DNA from: Burkholderia sp. S171
GTDB taxonomy: Bacteria; Pseudomonadota; Gammaproteobacteria; Burkholderiales; Burkholderiaceae
Direction of reading: 5' to 3'
Assembly: GCF_009766085.1 (NCBI RefSeq)
Contig: NZ_LMUF01000061.1
Location: 69,835 to 133,834 of the forward strand
Length of the DNA: 64,000 bases
The position numbers and the translations under genes were made by a program. The notes below the pieces were generated by a model. The model worked only from the letters and a program-made list of their open reading frames with translations. It did no database searches and was not told the origin of the DNA. Below are positions 35,522 through 44,663 of this stretch, piece by piece (positions within the stretch are counted from its first letter, which is position 1; every line of letters begins with the position of its first letter).

Positions 35522-35999
35522 TGTTTTTACTCCAAAGGTGGTCAGTACATCCCGGATAGGTCGATAGGTGAGCATCCGGGTTCGTCCGGCGTGAGGCCCC
35601 TCGGCGCCGGACAGCTTACATTCAGCGGATTGTGTCCGCCATAGAACCGCAGCAGGTTACCAAGCCAAAAAAATAAGGGAGTTGGTGAAAATCCCGATAG
35701 CTAATCTTGCAACCCTTATGCGAATGGGCATCTCGGCCTGTGCAGATAGTTGAATTAATTTTCTGCAACACGATTGTAAGTCCGATTGGTCGGTCCGACG
35801 ATGCGTCTTGTTATGAGCGGCGGCCTATCGCGCGCGGCGGGGACGTTCCGGCCGTCGATCGGAGCCGATGGAATAAACCCGGCGTTGCGGCCGTTCAGGT
35901 CGAATGGTGTTTTATCGCGTGCTTCGCCGCGTTTTCGGCCGCCTTCTGCGTCAGCGAACACGTGGACGTTTGCGTGAGTCGAAAAGTCCAGTAGGCATC
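35522..35999. other. Intergenic region upstream of binding-protein gene
   Basis: These 478 bases contain the promoter of the amino-acid-binding protein and the end of the LysR unit. There is an AT-richer patch around 35650-35770 and a CCGA-TTGG-TCGG inverted repeat near 35787. I see no gene in it. Confidence 0.5.
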
Positions 36000-36929
36000 C
36001 TATGCAGTCAGATCCTCTATTGACGTACCCGTCAACGAAACGACGAAATCGGAAAACTCCCTCACTTTGGCCGGCAGATGATGACGCGACGGGTAGGCAG
36101 CATAGAGCGGAAAGGTCTCGTCGGGCCAATCGGGAAACAGGTCCACTAAGCGGCCACTGGTCAGCAATTGCTCGGTGCCGAGCGCGAGGACTTGCGCAAC
36201 CCCGTGTCCAGCGAGACATACGCCGTGCATCGTCCCGACGTCGTTCGCGGTCAGGCGTCCCCGGGCGGCAACCAGAACCTTCTTCTTGCCGCGATGAAAT
36301 TCCCACTGGAAGGGGCGCCCCGTTTCCGGATCGCGGAAATGAATGCACGTATGTGGCTCGCGTTCGAGATCGGCCGGGGCGAGCGGGCGGCCATGTTTCT
36401 TGATGTACCCCGGCGATGCAACGGTAATGACGCGCGTATCCAGCAGCTTGCGCGCAACCAGCGTGGATTCGCGCGGCTGACCAAAGCGAACGGCGAGGTC
36501 GAAACCGTCCGCGACCATATCGCCAAGCTGATCGCGCGTGATCAGGTCGAGTTGCAGTTCGGGGTACTTCTCCACGAACGCGCCGAGCCGGGGCCCAAGG
36601 AATAGGCGCGAAAAGAACGGATCGATATTCACGCGCAAGCGCCCGCGCACTGCCGTTGCCCCTTGCGACGCAGACGAAGCCGCTTCTTCAAGTCCGCTTA
36701 GCAAGGGCACGATCTGTTCGTAGAAACGCCGCCCTTCGTCGGTGAGCTTGACTGAGCGTGTAGTACGGTCGAATAGCCGGATACCCAGTCGCGCTTCGAG
36801 CCGTGCTACCGAGCGGCTCACGCCGGATTGCGACATATCGAGCGCTTCGCTGGCCGCGGCAAAACTGCCGCTGTCGACAATCGCGCTAAATACACCCATG
36901 CCGTTCAGCGTCCTTTCATCGAAACTCAT
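36000..36929 (-). CDS. LysR family transcriptional regulator
   Basis: The protein has 309 residues. An N-terminal helix-turn-helix (SGSFAAASEALDMSQSGVSR with SVARLEARLGIRLFDRTTRS) is followed by the LysR substrate domain. It resembles the CrgA/DsdC-like group that regulates oxidoreductases. The start at 36929 has AGGAG nine bases before; the ATG six bases further upstream is too close to that site. Target unknown: neither neighbour is an obvious partner. Confidence 0.85.
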   Translation of the reverse strand: MSFDERTLNGMGVFSAIVDSGSFAAASEALDMSQSGVSRSVARLEARLGIRLFDRTTRSVKLTDEGRRFYEQIVPLLSGLEEAASSASQGATAVRGRLRVNIDPFFSRLFLGPRLGAFVEKYPELQLDLITRDQLGDMVADGFDLAVRFGQPRESTLVARKLLDTRVITVASPGYIKKHGRPLAPADLEREPHTCIHFRDPETGRPFQWEFHRGKKKVLVAARGRLTANDVGTMHGVCLAGHGVAQVLALGTEQLLTSGRLVDLFPDWPDETFPLYAAYPSRHHLPAKVREFSDFVVSLTGTSIEDLTA

Positions 36930-37057
36930 GCACATGCGCTCCTGTCATTAATCGGCTGGAGGTCATGCTATCGCGAAATGAGTGCGACGGTGGCGAAGGC
37001 GTGGGCGACCGGGCTCCTAGCGCGGTGCAGTCACGCCAATCACATGCTTGCCGACAG

Positions 37058-38077
37058 TCAAACTTTCGCGGGGACCTTGGTCTGCTTGAGCAAGGTTCCT
37101 GGACTCGACATGTCGCTCGAACGGAAACGCTGCCGGTATTCCATCGGGCTGATATGAAGGCGCTTGCTAAAGGTTCGCCTGAGGGTGTCAGCGCTTTCGA
37201 ATCCACATCGGCGCGCGATGTTTGAAACGGGATGGTCCGTGCTTTCCAGATATCGCCGGGCGGCGTCGATGCGTGCGTCATTGAGAAAGGCGATCAGGCT
37301 GACGCCGCACTCCTTGCTAAAGACGCGGGACAGGTTACGCGCGCTCATGTTCAGCCGCTGCGCAAGAGAGGCCATGGTGTGCGGCAGTTGAAGATTGTCG
37401 AGCAGGTACTGCTGAACCGGCTGGATCTGTGAATCGGCGGCAGCTTGCGTTTCCAGCAGAGGGCTGAATTGCGATTGGCCGCCCGCGCGCCGCACATACA
37501 CAATCAGGTACTTCGCTACGTCCAGCGCCATCTTCTTGCCGAAGTCTTCCTCGATCATGACAAGCGCGAGGTCGATGCCCGCGGTCACGCCGGCGGTCGT
37601 GTAAAGACCGCCGTCCTTGACATAGATCTGATCCGGTTCGACTTTCGCTTTTGGAAACATGGCGGCGAGTCTTGCCGCATCCATCCAGTGAGTCGTCACG
37701 GTCTTGTGATCGATCATGCCAGCCGAACCGAAGGCGAATACGCCGTTGCAAATAGCGGCAACGCGACGGCTGATGCGACGTTGTTTCACCAGCCATTCGC
37801 TGAGGGTGGAGTCCTCCAGAACTTCAAAAATGCCGAGACCGCCTGGGATGATCACCGTATCGAATTCCGGGCAGGGGTCGAAGATCGTCCGGTCCGGCAC
37901 GACCGTTAGACCACTGGACGAGAGCACGGATCCGCGCGTCGTGCCGACGGTCAGCATTTCGTATTCACACTGCCCCTGGCTCAAGATGCGGACCTCGGCG
38001 AATGCATCTTTCGGCCCGGCGATATCGAGCAACTGGAAGCCGGGAAACAACACCATGGCGACGGTGATCTTGCGCAT
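37058..38077 (-). CDS. GlxA family transcriptional regulator (DJ-1/PfpI-AraC)
   Basis: The protein has 339 residues. The first about 180 residues are a DJ-1/PfpI-like domain, with the nucleophile-elbow position AICNGVFAFGSAGM and TVIIPGGLGIFEVL. The last about 100 residues carry two AraC helix-turn-helix motifs (TMASLAQRLNMSARNLSRVF and PVSNIARRCGFESADTLRRTF). Members of this class regulate catabolism of choline derivatives, arginine and others. No catabolic operon is adjacent. The Cys in AICNG is kept, although activity in GlxA-type regulators is usually lost. Confidence 0.87.
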   Translation of the reverse strand: MRKITVAMVLFPGFQLLDIAGPKDAFAEVRILSQGQCEYEMLTVGTTRGSVLSSSGLTVVPDRTIFDPCPEFDTVIIPGGLGIFEVLEDSTLSEWLVKQRRISRRVAAICNGVFAFGSAGMIDHKTVTTHWMDAARLAAMFPKAKVEPDQIYVKDGGLYTTAGVTAGIDLALVMIEEDFGKKMALDVAKYLIVYVRRAGGQSQFSPLLETQAAADSQIQPVQQYLLDNLQLPHTMASLAQRLNMSARNLSRVFSKECGVSLIAFLNDARIDAARRYLESTDHPVSNIARRCGFESADTLRRTFSKRLHISPMEYRQRFRSSDMSSPGTLLKQTKVPAKV

Positions 38078-38302
38078 ATGCGAGTCCGATGAATTCGGGA
38101 TCCGGGCAGGCGAAGCTTGCGCCGCTGCGGCACCCGTTCACGCGATGAAACCACGCCGGAAAGCAGGCTGGCCCCAGCCGACGCCAGGAACAATTATTCT
38201 AAGGTGACAGAATTTCGATGACCAGCGGGACGTGATGCCAATTGATCAACATGAGCACGGCGCACTTGGAATGCGCCGCGCCGTTCTGTTTTAACAAAAT
38301 GC

Positions 38303-39052
38303 TTAGACAGCCTGCTGAAGTGAACGCGCATTCGCCGGCTGGGAACCGGCATGCAAGCTACGTTGTGCCAGGTTGCCGAACAGCAAACCCAGCGTGGTCC
38401 ACATGATCACTTGCATGCCGATGGCAGCAACGCGGAATTTCCAGAGCAACACGGCAGGAAAGGCGGCTGGCACCTCGTTGATCGCCGGCATGCCAATCTG
38501 CACGGCGGCAATGATCACGGCAAACACCGCTGCGCCAGCAATGGATGCATTCCATGATCCGACGCGGGCAATTGCCGCCCGGCGAACCTTCAGCGAAAAC
38601 ACCATGGCGGCTAGCGAGATCACGATCATAAAAAAGAACAGGCCGGTGCGATAGCCGATGGTCGCCGGGTCGCCAACCGAAGGTGGATTGGCGGGATACT
38701 TGAGGTTCGGCACGATCACTAAAGCGATGAATCCCGCGATAGCCAGCCACGCCGACAAAGCATTTGCGCTGAGCGTGCCGGCCCGGCCAACCATGGCCGA
38801 GAAGGTCAGCGCGAACAGGCCGCCAATAGCGGCGCTGTAAGCCATTACGCCCGTGAGCAAACCGAGGCCTGCTTGCGTGTGACGGCTGACGAGTTCCGGT
38901 TCCGGCGCTTCGCCCTTTGCCGCATCCGCCTTTTCCTCAAATGAGATCGCCTGATCGACTTGAGGCTCGCCGACTATTTTCGCGAAACCGAACGTAAGCA
39001 GCCCGGCGGCAATGCCAGCGAGCATGCCGCGCACCAATAATTTTCCGACCAT
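38303..39052 (-). CDS. cbtA: CbtA-type cobalt transporter subunit
   Basis: The protein has 249 residues and about six transmembrane segments. The N terminus reads MVGKLLVRGMLAGIAAGLLTFGFAKIVGEPQ. This is the CbtA signature, with acidic residues in EPQVDQAISFEE that may bind metal. CbtA with CbtB is predicted to import cobalt (comparative genomics, known). It is last of the seven-gene nitrile hydratase operon, 13 bases after cbtB. Confidence 0.86.
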   Translation of the reverse strand: MVGKLLVRGMLAGIAAGLLTFGFAKIVGEPQVDQAISFEEKADAAKGEAPEPELVSRHTQAGLGLLTGVMAYSAAIGGLFALTFSAMVGRAGTLSANALSAWLAIAGFIALVIVPNLKYPANPPSVGDPATIGYRTGLFFFMIVISLAAMVFSLKVRRAAIARVGSWNASIAGAAVFAVIIAAVQIGMPAINEVPAAFPAVLLWKFRVAAIGMQVIMWTTLGLLFGNLAQRSLHAGSQPANARSLQQAV

Positions 39053-39065
39053 GGGAGTCTCCGGA

Positions 39066-39284
39066 TCAATGGCAAGGGAAGCCAAGCAGGTGCCGGCCAT
39101 CGTGTACAAATTCATGCACATACATGCCGGGAATCAGCGATGTCGCGCCTTCTTCCGCACCCACGAAATAGATCGCGAGCAGCATCAGCAAGCCACCGAA
39201 AATCGCCCACGGGATCAGCTCACGAGTGGGAAGCGGTAACGGCGGCAACGGCATGGCGGTTGAATCCAGAACAGCGTCGGTCAT
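39066..39284 (-). CDS. cbtB: CbtB-type cobalt transporter subunit
   Basis: The protein has 72 residues and one transmembrane segment (PWAIFGGLLMLLAIYFVG). It then has the CbtB-typical HEFVHDGRHLLGFPCH, a histidine-rich motif that should bind cobalt. It sits between the nitrile hydratase activator gene and cbtA on the same strand. ATG at 39284 chosen because the upstream ATG at 39302 lengthens it without homology. Confidence 0.86.
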   Translation of the reverse strand: MTDAVLDSTAMPLPPLPLPTRELIPWAIFGGLLMLLAIYFVGAEEGATSLIPGMYVHEFVHDGRHLLGFPCH

Positions 39285-39320
39285 AAGGATCTCCAAAAAC
39301 ATTAAAAAATGCGGCCCGGT

Positions 39321-39665
39321 TCAAGCGTCAGCGGTGACGACTGCAGCATCGATCGCTGCTATTTCCGCCGCCGAGAGCACGTCGGCTTCCACCAGGGTTT
39401 TCTTGAGTGCGAGGAAAAAACGTTCGTAATAGTCCCAGCGCGGCTGGCCTGCGCAATAGCCGTCTTCCCATTCGGCAATCGATTCGATCAGGTTCTGCCG
39501 GAAGCCTTCCCACTCGAAGTAGCCAGCCTTCGATAACGACAGCGCGAGGCCGAACACATCGCGCTCCCAAGGTTTGTCGAAGAGAAATTTGCCTTGCTGG
39601 CGAGGCGGTGAATCGGGTTGACCCAGCATGCTTGATGCAGCGTATTCCTCGAAGCGCGTGAACAT
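39321..39665 (-). CDS. Nitrile hydratase accessory protein (P14K/NhlE-like activator)
   Basis: The protein has 114 residues and contains KPWERDVFGLALSLSKAGYFEW and WEDGYCAGQPRWDYYERFF. This is the motif series of the small activators of cobalt-type nitrile hydratases, which resemble the beta subunit N-terminal part and carry cobalt into the alpha subunit by swapping subunits (established for NhlE). It starts 2 bases after nthA ends, so the two are cotranslated. Confidence 0.88.
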   Translation of the reverse strand: MFTRFEEYAASSMLGQPDSPPRQQGKFLFDKPWERDVFGLALSLSKAGYFEWEGFRQNLIESIAEWEDGYCAGQPRWDYYERFFLALKKTLVEADVLSAAEIAAIDAAVVTADA

Positions 39666-39667
39666 GA

Positions 39668-40300
39668 TCAGCCCGCGGCGAGTGATGGCGACGGTACCAA
39701 CGCAACGCCCATCATCGCCTCTGGCGTGATGAGTGCAGCCAGTGCCTCTTCGCTCATGCCATCCGTTCCCGCTGGACGTTCCGGTACGACAAACCAGCGA
39801 ATCTGCGCACTGCTGTCCCACACCTTGACCTCGGTGTCCGCCGTTACAGGCACGCCGAATTCGCGCAGCACCGCACGCGGTTCACGCACGCCGCGCGCAC
39901 GAAATACGGGGTCTTTGTACCAGTACGGCGGCAGCCCGAGTACCGGCCAGGGGTAACAGGAGCACAGCGTACAGATGATCAGGTTATGCACGCCGTCGCC
40001 GTTCGCGACTGCGGCCATGTGTTCGCCTTCCGCGCCGTCCATCCCTTGCGGCAAGTCCATTGTCGCGATGGCTTTGGGCGTGTCTTCGATCAAAAGCTGC
40101 TTGAACGCGGGATCGACCCACGCACGCGCGACAATGCGCGCGCCGTTGAAGGGGCCCGCCACGGTTTCGAAATGGCCGAGCACGGTATCCACTGAGTCGC
40201 TGCCCAGCACGCCTTTCTCGATCAACAGCGCTTCGAGCGCGCGCACTTTTGCGGCGCTGGCCGCTTCGCGCTCATCGTCGTATTTGAATAGTTCGCTCAT
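39668..40300 (-). CDS. nthA: Cobalt-type nitrile hydratase alpha subunit
   Basis: The protein has 210 residues. The metal site reads CTLCSC (Cys110, Cys113, Cys115), and threonine after the first Cys marks the cobalt type, where iron types have CSLCSC. YPWPVLGLPPYWYK follows as usual. The mature active site has Cys-sulfinic and sulfenic acids made after metal insertion. It hydrates nitriles to amides in the cytoplasm. Its order after the beta gene matches cobalt-type operons. No amidase gene lies in the cluster. Confidence 0.94.
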   Translation of the reverse strand: MSELFKYDDEREAASAAKVRALEALLIEKGVLGSDSVDTVLGHFETVAGPFNGARIVARAWVDPAFKQLLIEDTPKAIATMDLPQGMDGAEGEHMAAVANGDGVHNLIICTLCSCYPWPVLGLPPYWYKDPVFRARGVREPRAVLREFGVPVTADTEVKVWDSSAQIRWFVVPERPAGTDGMSEEALAALITPEAMMGVALVPSPSLAAG

Positions 40301-40321
40301 GGTCGTGGTTCCTGGCATGGT

Positions 40322-41065
40322 TCAGTTGGCTGCAAGCAGATAGGCATCGAAGAGATCGGCGTAGATGGTCGTATTGGGCTCGCTCTTCTCCTCGCCCCAG
40401 ATGTCGGCGGCATTGAACGCGACGCGATACACCGGCATGGCCTGACCGATGCCATCGGGTCCCGTCGAAACGAAATACGAAAATGCGCCGGGATAAACAA
40501 GGTCCACCTTGCCGCGTTTGTTACGCAGATATCCGGGCAAGCGCGTGTGCTCGACAGCATCCGGGTCCGCCACGCACACTTGCGCTCCCTGCGAAAAACG
40601 TGGCGCTTGTTCGAATGCGTGAAAACCGGAATCGCCGTTGACCAGGTACGCGTTGATTTGCGCGGCAATCGCGGGATTAGGCTTGGCGGGAAGCGCGGCC
40701 TGCGGATCAGCACGGTAGTGGCGGGTCTTTTCGTCGAGTTCATCAGCCGACAAATACCCTTCATCGATAAAAAACTGCGAGATGCCCATCAACCATTTTT
40801 CGTAGTAGCGGTACTTGAAATACTCGAACGGCTGCATGCCTTCGGCACCCGTGCGCAATGACGCCCAGGTCCAGGTATTCCTGAATGTAGTGGGCAGATC
40901 GGCGATGGGATAACGCGGTAATGCGTCGGCCAGATGCGTGCTCTCGGCCATCATCACGGTATGGATGCCGAAGATGCGTTTCTCCCACGGCTCGACGAAC
41001 ACTTGCGTGTCCCCATTGACCGGACCGAGATTTTCCAGTCCGCCTAAGTTGTGCTGTAGTTTCAT
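40322..41065 (-). CDS. nthB: Nitrile hydratase beta subunit
   Basis: The protein has 247 residues and begins MKLQHNLGGLENLGPVNGD. It contains EPWEKRIFGIHTVMMA and the C-terminal PAFSYFVSTGPDG-type fold region (VYPGAFSYFVSTGP). The conserved Arg that contacts the Cys-sulfinic acid site in the alpha subunit should lie in RNTWTWASLRTGAE. It begins 53 bases after the DUF1097 gene and ends 21 bases before nthA. Confidence 0.93.
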   Translation of the reverse strand: MKLQHNLGGLENLGPVNGDTQVFVEPWEKRIFGIHTVMMAESTHLADALPRYPIADLPTTFRNTWTWASLRTGAEGMQPFEYFKYRYYEKWLMGISQFFIDEGYLSADELDEKTRHYRADPQAALPAKPNPAIAAQINAYLVNGDSGFHAFEQAPRFSQGAQVCVADPDAVEHTRLPGYLRNKRGKVDLVYPGAFSYFVSTGPDGIGQAMPVYRVAFNAADIWGEEKSEPNTTIYADLFDAYLLAAN

Positions 41066-41118
41066 TCGATGGTCCCGGACGAAAGGGGGTTGAAGTTCAG
41101 TCGAAGTTCAGTCGACGC

Positions 41119-41622
41119 TCAGTTGAGTTGCGGCTCGGGTTTGCGGGTCAGGGCGTCGCCGACGAATTCCGACACGATCCCGAACAGCGCGCCCGTGATC
41201 AACGCGGCCGCTGCAACGAGTGCGGGGTTATGAATGCTGGCCGTAGTGATGGCTCGGCCGGTAGCCACGGTCGTGCCCACGGTCGACGCAAAACCCCACA
41301 CGACCGCGGGCAGCACGCTCAGCAACTTGACCTTCGATGCCTGCACCATTGCTGCGCTGCCCGCGCCTACACAAATCGCCGCGATGGCGGGTGTCTGCGC
41401 CGAACTCGCGATGGCCAGCAACGACAGCGACGCAATGACAAGACCCGTGAGGTTCGAAGCAACGCTTTGCACGAATCCGGCCGAGCCGCCACCGACCACG
41501 AAGAACGATGCCCATGCGATAAATGTCACCCAGACGGGGACGGGAAATACCGTGGCGGTGATGTACGTATCGACTACGGCCAACACGCCGATGCTGACCG
41601 TAAAGGCTTCGGACTTTTTCAT
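41119..41622 (-). CDS. DUF1097 membrane protein
   Basis: The protein has 167 residues, with five to six transmembrane segments and the DUF1097 (YcdZ-like) pattern: YITATVFPVPVWVTFIAWASFF near the start and TGALFGIVSEFVGD near the end. Function unknown. Its place inside the nitrile hydratase operon (24 bases after cobW, 53 before nthB) suggests a transport role for nitrile, amide or metal, but this is inference only. Confidence 0.82.
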   Translation of the reverse strand: MKKSEAFTVSIGVLAVVDTYITATVFPVPVWVTFIAWASFFVVGGGSAGFVQSVASNLTGLVIASLSLLAIASSAQTPAIAAICVGAGSAAMVQASKVKLLSVLPAVVWGFASTVGTTVATGRAITTASIHNPALVAAAALITGALFGIVSEFVGDALTRKPEPQLN

Positions 41623-41646
41623 TGCAGGCTCCTTGAGGGTAGTGGT

Positions 41647-42651
41647 TCAGGATTGATGCAGGCAATCGAGGAAGGCTTCGCGCAGGCGCGGCATGTCGAG
41701 GTCGCGACCGATGAATACGAACTTGCTGTCACGTGTTTCATCGGCGCGCCACACGCGTCCGGGACGTGCTTCGAGCAGCATGTGGACGCTATGAAAATGA
41801 AACTGCCGCGGCTCGGACTGGAAGTGCAGCACGCCCTTCATCCGCATCAGTTGCAGGCCGGACTGCTGCACGAGCTGGTTGATCCAGCGATTGAAGCGAT
41901 CCGGATCGAGGGCGCCGCTTTCAACCAGCGCACACGATTGAATCGATGAATCATGTTCGTGGTCGTGAGCATTTTCATCGAGCAGATCGGGCTCGATTTC
42001 AAGTAGCGCGGGCAAGGAAAAACGCCGTACGCCAAGCAGAGAATCGGCTGGGACGCGCGAATGGCTGGCAGTGGTGATGGCCGCGGTCCGGTTCAGTGCA
42101 CGCACCTGTTGTTCGAGCTTCTCCAGCGCGTGAGCGTCGATGAGATCGACCTTGTTGATGACCACAATGTCAGCGAACGCTACCTGCTCGCGCACGATCT
42201 CGTCCTGCAGTTGCTGAGCGAAATGATGTGCATCGACCAAGGTGATCACCGCTTCCAGTTCGACCGCTTCACGCAAATCCGGGTCTGCCAGGAAGGTCTG
42301 CAAGACGGGCGCAGGATCGGCAAGTCCCGACGTCTCCACGATCAGGCGATCAAGTCTTGCGTGCGTGCTGCCTTGCGTGCGCATCAGCAGTTCCTTGACG
42401 CTCGAGACCAGGTCAGCGCGCACCGTGCAACACACACAGCCGTTGTTGATTTCGATCAACGCTTCTTCTTCGGCGACGATCAGCTGGCCGTCGATGCCGA
42501 CCTCACCGAACTCGTTCACGACAACGCCAATGCGTCCGGCCGTGCTGTGCTGCATCAGGTGATTGACCAGCGTGGTCTTGCCGGCGCCTAGAAAGCCTGA
42601 AATCACGGTGACGGGAATCTTGCGCTGCGGCTTGGGTTGAGGTTGGTGCAT
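41647..42651 (-). CDS. CobW/COG0523 family GTP-binding metallochaperone
   Basis: The protein has 334 residues. The P-loop GFLGAGKTT (residues about 19-27), Walker B-like EFGEVGIDG and the metal motif NNGCVCCTVR (C-x-C-C) are characteristic of G3E GTPases of the COG0523 group. A His-rich patch DENAHDHEHDSS suggests extra metal binding. P47K, of this family, is needed for iron-type nitrile hydratase in Pseudomonas chlororaphis (established), so here it probably helps deliver cobalt. It is first in the operon. The upstream in-frame region to 42918 is not homologous. Confidence 0.9.
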   Translation of the reverse strand: MHQPQPKPQRKIPVTVISGFLGAGKTTLVNHLMQHSTAGRIGVVVNEFGEVGIDGQLIVAEEEALIEINNGCVCCTVRADLVSSVKELLMRTQGSTHARLDRLIVETSGLADPAPVLQTFLADPDLREAVELEAVITLVDAHHFAQQLQDEIVREQVAFADIVVINKVDLIDAHALEKLEQQVRALNRTAAITTASHSRVPADSLLGVRRFSLPALLEIEPDLLDENAHDHEHDSSIQSCALVESGALDPDRFNRWINQLVQQSGLQLMRMKGVLHFQSEPRQFHFHSVHMLLEARPGRVWRADETRDSKFVFIGRDLDMPRLREAFLDCLHQS

Positions 42652-43056
42652 GGCTGATCTCGACAAGGGCCTGAGGGATTTGGCCTTGTAAAGAGCGAGT
42701 ACCAGGCCCGGTTTTGCCGGACGGCTTGAGTGAAACGCGCTCTGTCTCGATTGCCCCGCTCTGATGACCGTATTGGTATTAACGGGAGATAACGGACAAA
42801 ATTTGAATCTGCCCAGCTTCAGGTTCAGGACGGAATAGGGTGCATTGACGGGCAGGCGTGCCCACGCGGGGTGCGCGATGCGCCTTGATGAGTGGAGTCG
42901 GATTGAGCGCGTGGTCAACGGCAGGAGCGACTAACGGCTTCGCAAACGAGGCGACCATTCAGCACGTAGGGGTGAGCAATCGCTTGAACAGACCTCAGCG
43001 ATAATGCATTCCCCGGCGCTGCCTTCCCGCGCGTCGATCTTTGAGGGAGCGTCGGC
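42652..43056. other. Divergent promoter region, nitrile hydratase operon/LysE
   Basis: These 405 bases hold the promoters of both units. There is an imperfect inverted repeat ACAAGGgCC ... GGCCTTGT at 42663-42689 just before cobW. I do not find a B12-box-type riboswitch motif or a sigma-54 site here. Confidence 0.45.
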
Positions 43057-43680
43057 GTGGTCGATTCATCCGCAGTCTTGGCTGTTTTGTCTGTCTATAT
43101 TGCAGGTGTGGTTATTCCCGGACCGAACTTTGTCGCGGTAGCGCACAAGGCGGCTTCGTCGACACGCTCCGAGGCCTTGGCGGTCGTCGCGGGCATCGTC
43201 TTGGTCAGCCTGTTCTGGGCGACGTGCGCCATTCTTGGCGTGGGGATTGTGTTCGCCGCCTTCCCGTGGATGGCGCTGGTCGTCAAGATTGGCGGCGCAG
43301 GGTATCTCATGTGGTTCGGCTGCCGGCTGATCATCAAGGCGCGAGCTGGCGAGTCGTCGGGCATGACCGCGGCGAGCGTGCCTGGCGGATTGCGCAAGGC
43401 ATTTGTGCAAGGCTTCGCGACAAACATCACGAACCCGAAGTCGGTAGCGTTTTTCGCCGCTATCTTCGCTTCCGCCACGCCCGCGCATATGTCGCCGGTT
43501 ACCTTCGTGGCCATGCTTGCCATGGTCGCTCTGGTCGCAACGACGTGGTACGGCTTCGTCGCACTCGTCCTGTCGCACGCGGGAATTGCGTCAGGCTACC
43601 GCGGTTACCGGGCATGGATCGACCGCGTGTGCGGCGGGTTGATCGTGGCGCTGGGCGTTCGCCAGCTATTGACGCGCTAA
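43057..43680 (+). CDS. LysE/RhtB family amino-acid exporter
   Basis: The protein has 207 residues and about six transmembrane segments. Family hallmarks are IAGVVIPGPNFVAVAH near residue 16 and GFATNITNPKSVAFFAAIF near residue 120. Exports amino acids or similar compounds by proton exchange. GTG start at 43057 preceded by GAGGGAG. Divergent from the nitrile hydratase operon and convergent with the GntR gene; substrate unknown. Confidence 0.87.
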   Translation: MVDSSAVLAVLSVYIAGVVIPGPNFVAVAHKAASSTRSEALAVVAGIVLVSLFWATCAILGVGIVFAAFPWMALVVKIGGAGYLMWFGCRLIIKARAGESSGMTAASVPGGLRKAFVQGFATNITNPKSVAFFAAIFASATPAHMSPVTFVAMLAMVALVATTWYGFVALVLSHAGIASGYRGYRAWIDRVCGGLIVALGVRQLLTR

Positions 43681-43740
43681 AACGCGAGTACCGTCCGTGC
43701 CGTTTTAAAAGGCCTGGACTTCGCGCCGGCCGATGACCGC

Positions 43741-44496
43741 TCAAACTCGCGTCGAACGCGACGCTTCGCGCCGTAACAGCGCTTCCGCTACCGACACAAT
43801 CTGGTCCATCGCCTTCTTCAAATGGTCTCGAAGAATGCGCGTGCCGAGGCGGACGTCTCGCGCGCGGCTCGCCTCGATCATTTCTATATGTTCACGGCGC
43901 GTGTTCTCCCTGATCGGAACATTGACCACCTGAAAACGGAAATAACGCTCGTTCCGGTCGTTCAGGCGCTTGAGCGTCTCTATAGCTAGATGAAGCCCCG
44001 ACGGCGCATACAGCGTTTCGTGAAAGCGCCAGTTCAATTGGCCCCACGTGCTTTCAGTGGCGTTCTCCATCTCGTCGACAACGTCGAGCGCCTTGGCGAG
44101 GACTTCGTCACTGGTGGATGCCATCGCGGCGCCAAAGATCCAGGGTTCCAGCCGCAGGCGTATCTCGAAGCTTTCCCTCACTTCGTCGGCGGAGATGCCG
44201 CACACGAACGCACCTTTGTGCGGAATCAGCGTCACCAATCCCTCGCCGTGCAGGCGCGTGATGGCTTCGCGAATAGGCACGCGGCTGACGCCAAGTTCAT
44301 CGGCAAGTGCTTCCTGCCGCAACGCCTCTCCTGAGCCGAGTTCCCCCCGCAGGATTTTTCCGCGAATCGCTTCCAGCACGAGATCGACGGTAGTCGCGCG
44401 GGTAATTTTGGGTGCACGCGGGGCGATAAGAGACGGCGGCGCTTCCTCGAGAAGAATCTCGTCCACGGAAGTTGGAGCGGAAGATGGGCGCTGCAT
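43741..44496 (-). CDS. GntR family (FCD) regulator
   Basis: The protein has 251 residues. A winged helix-turn-helix (GEALRQEALADELGVSRVPIREAITRLHGEGL read across about 55-90) is followed by an FCD ligand domain with metal-ligand type residues (RLRLEPWIFGAAM, NWRFHETLYAPSG). It is divergent from the hydroxyproline-type genes and likely represses them from the operators at 44542 and 44690. Confidence 0.88.
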   Translation of the reverse strand: MQRPSSAPTSVDEILLEEAPPSLIAPRAPKITRATTVDLVLEAIRGKILRGELGSGEALRQEALADELGVSRVPIREAITRLHGEGLVTLIPHKGAFVCGISADEVRESFEIRLRLEPWIFGAAMASTSDEVLAKALDVVDEMENATESTWGQLNWRFHETLYAPSGLHLAIETLKRLNDRNERYFRFQVVNVPIRENTRREHIEMIEASRARDVRLGTRILRDHLKKAMDQIVSVAEALLRREASRSTRV

Positions 44497-44541
44497 AAAG
44501 TCTGTTCCAGAAGAATTTCGTCACGAACATGATGCCACAAC

Positions 44542-44556
44542 TGGATAGTGTATCCA
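44542..44556. promoter_or_regulatory. Operator-like palindrome near GntR start
   Basis: TGGATA-GTG-TATCCA is a perfect inverted repeat just upstream of the GntR gene. It shares the TGGATAC half-site with the operator at 44690, which suggests autoregulation. Confidence 0.55.
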
Positions 44557-44663
44557 CACGCCGCTTTCAGCCAATCTCCCCGGAGACCTCGCCCGGCCGG
44601 GCTTGACGATTTTTAAGTCGCGATTTCCCGTCTCTGACGCCTTTGTTCTTCGACAAAATCATC

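Noticed and set aside
35707..36348. Overlapping open frames in the gap after the amino-acid-binding protein gene
   Set aside because: No ribosome sites or family resemblance, and they overlap the LysR gene or its end.
38219..38302. Hairpin CGGCGCA/TGCGCCG as cbtA terminator
   Set aside because: On the minus strand no U tract follows, so it is not convincing for cbtA; no + strand gene ends here.
42652..43056. Cobalamin or cobalt riboswitch before the nitrile hydratase operon
   Set aside because: No B12-box-like sequence or matching fold was found; only one short inverted repeat.
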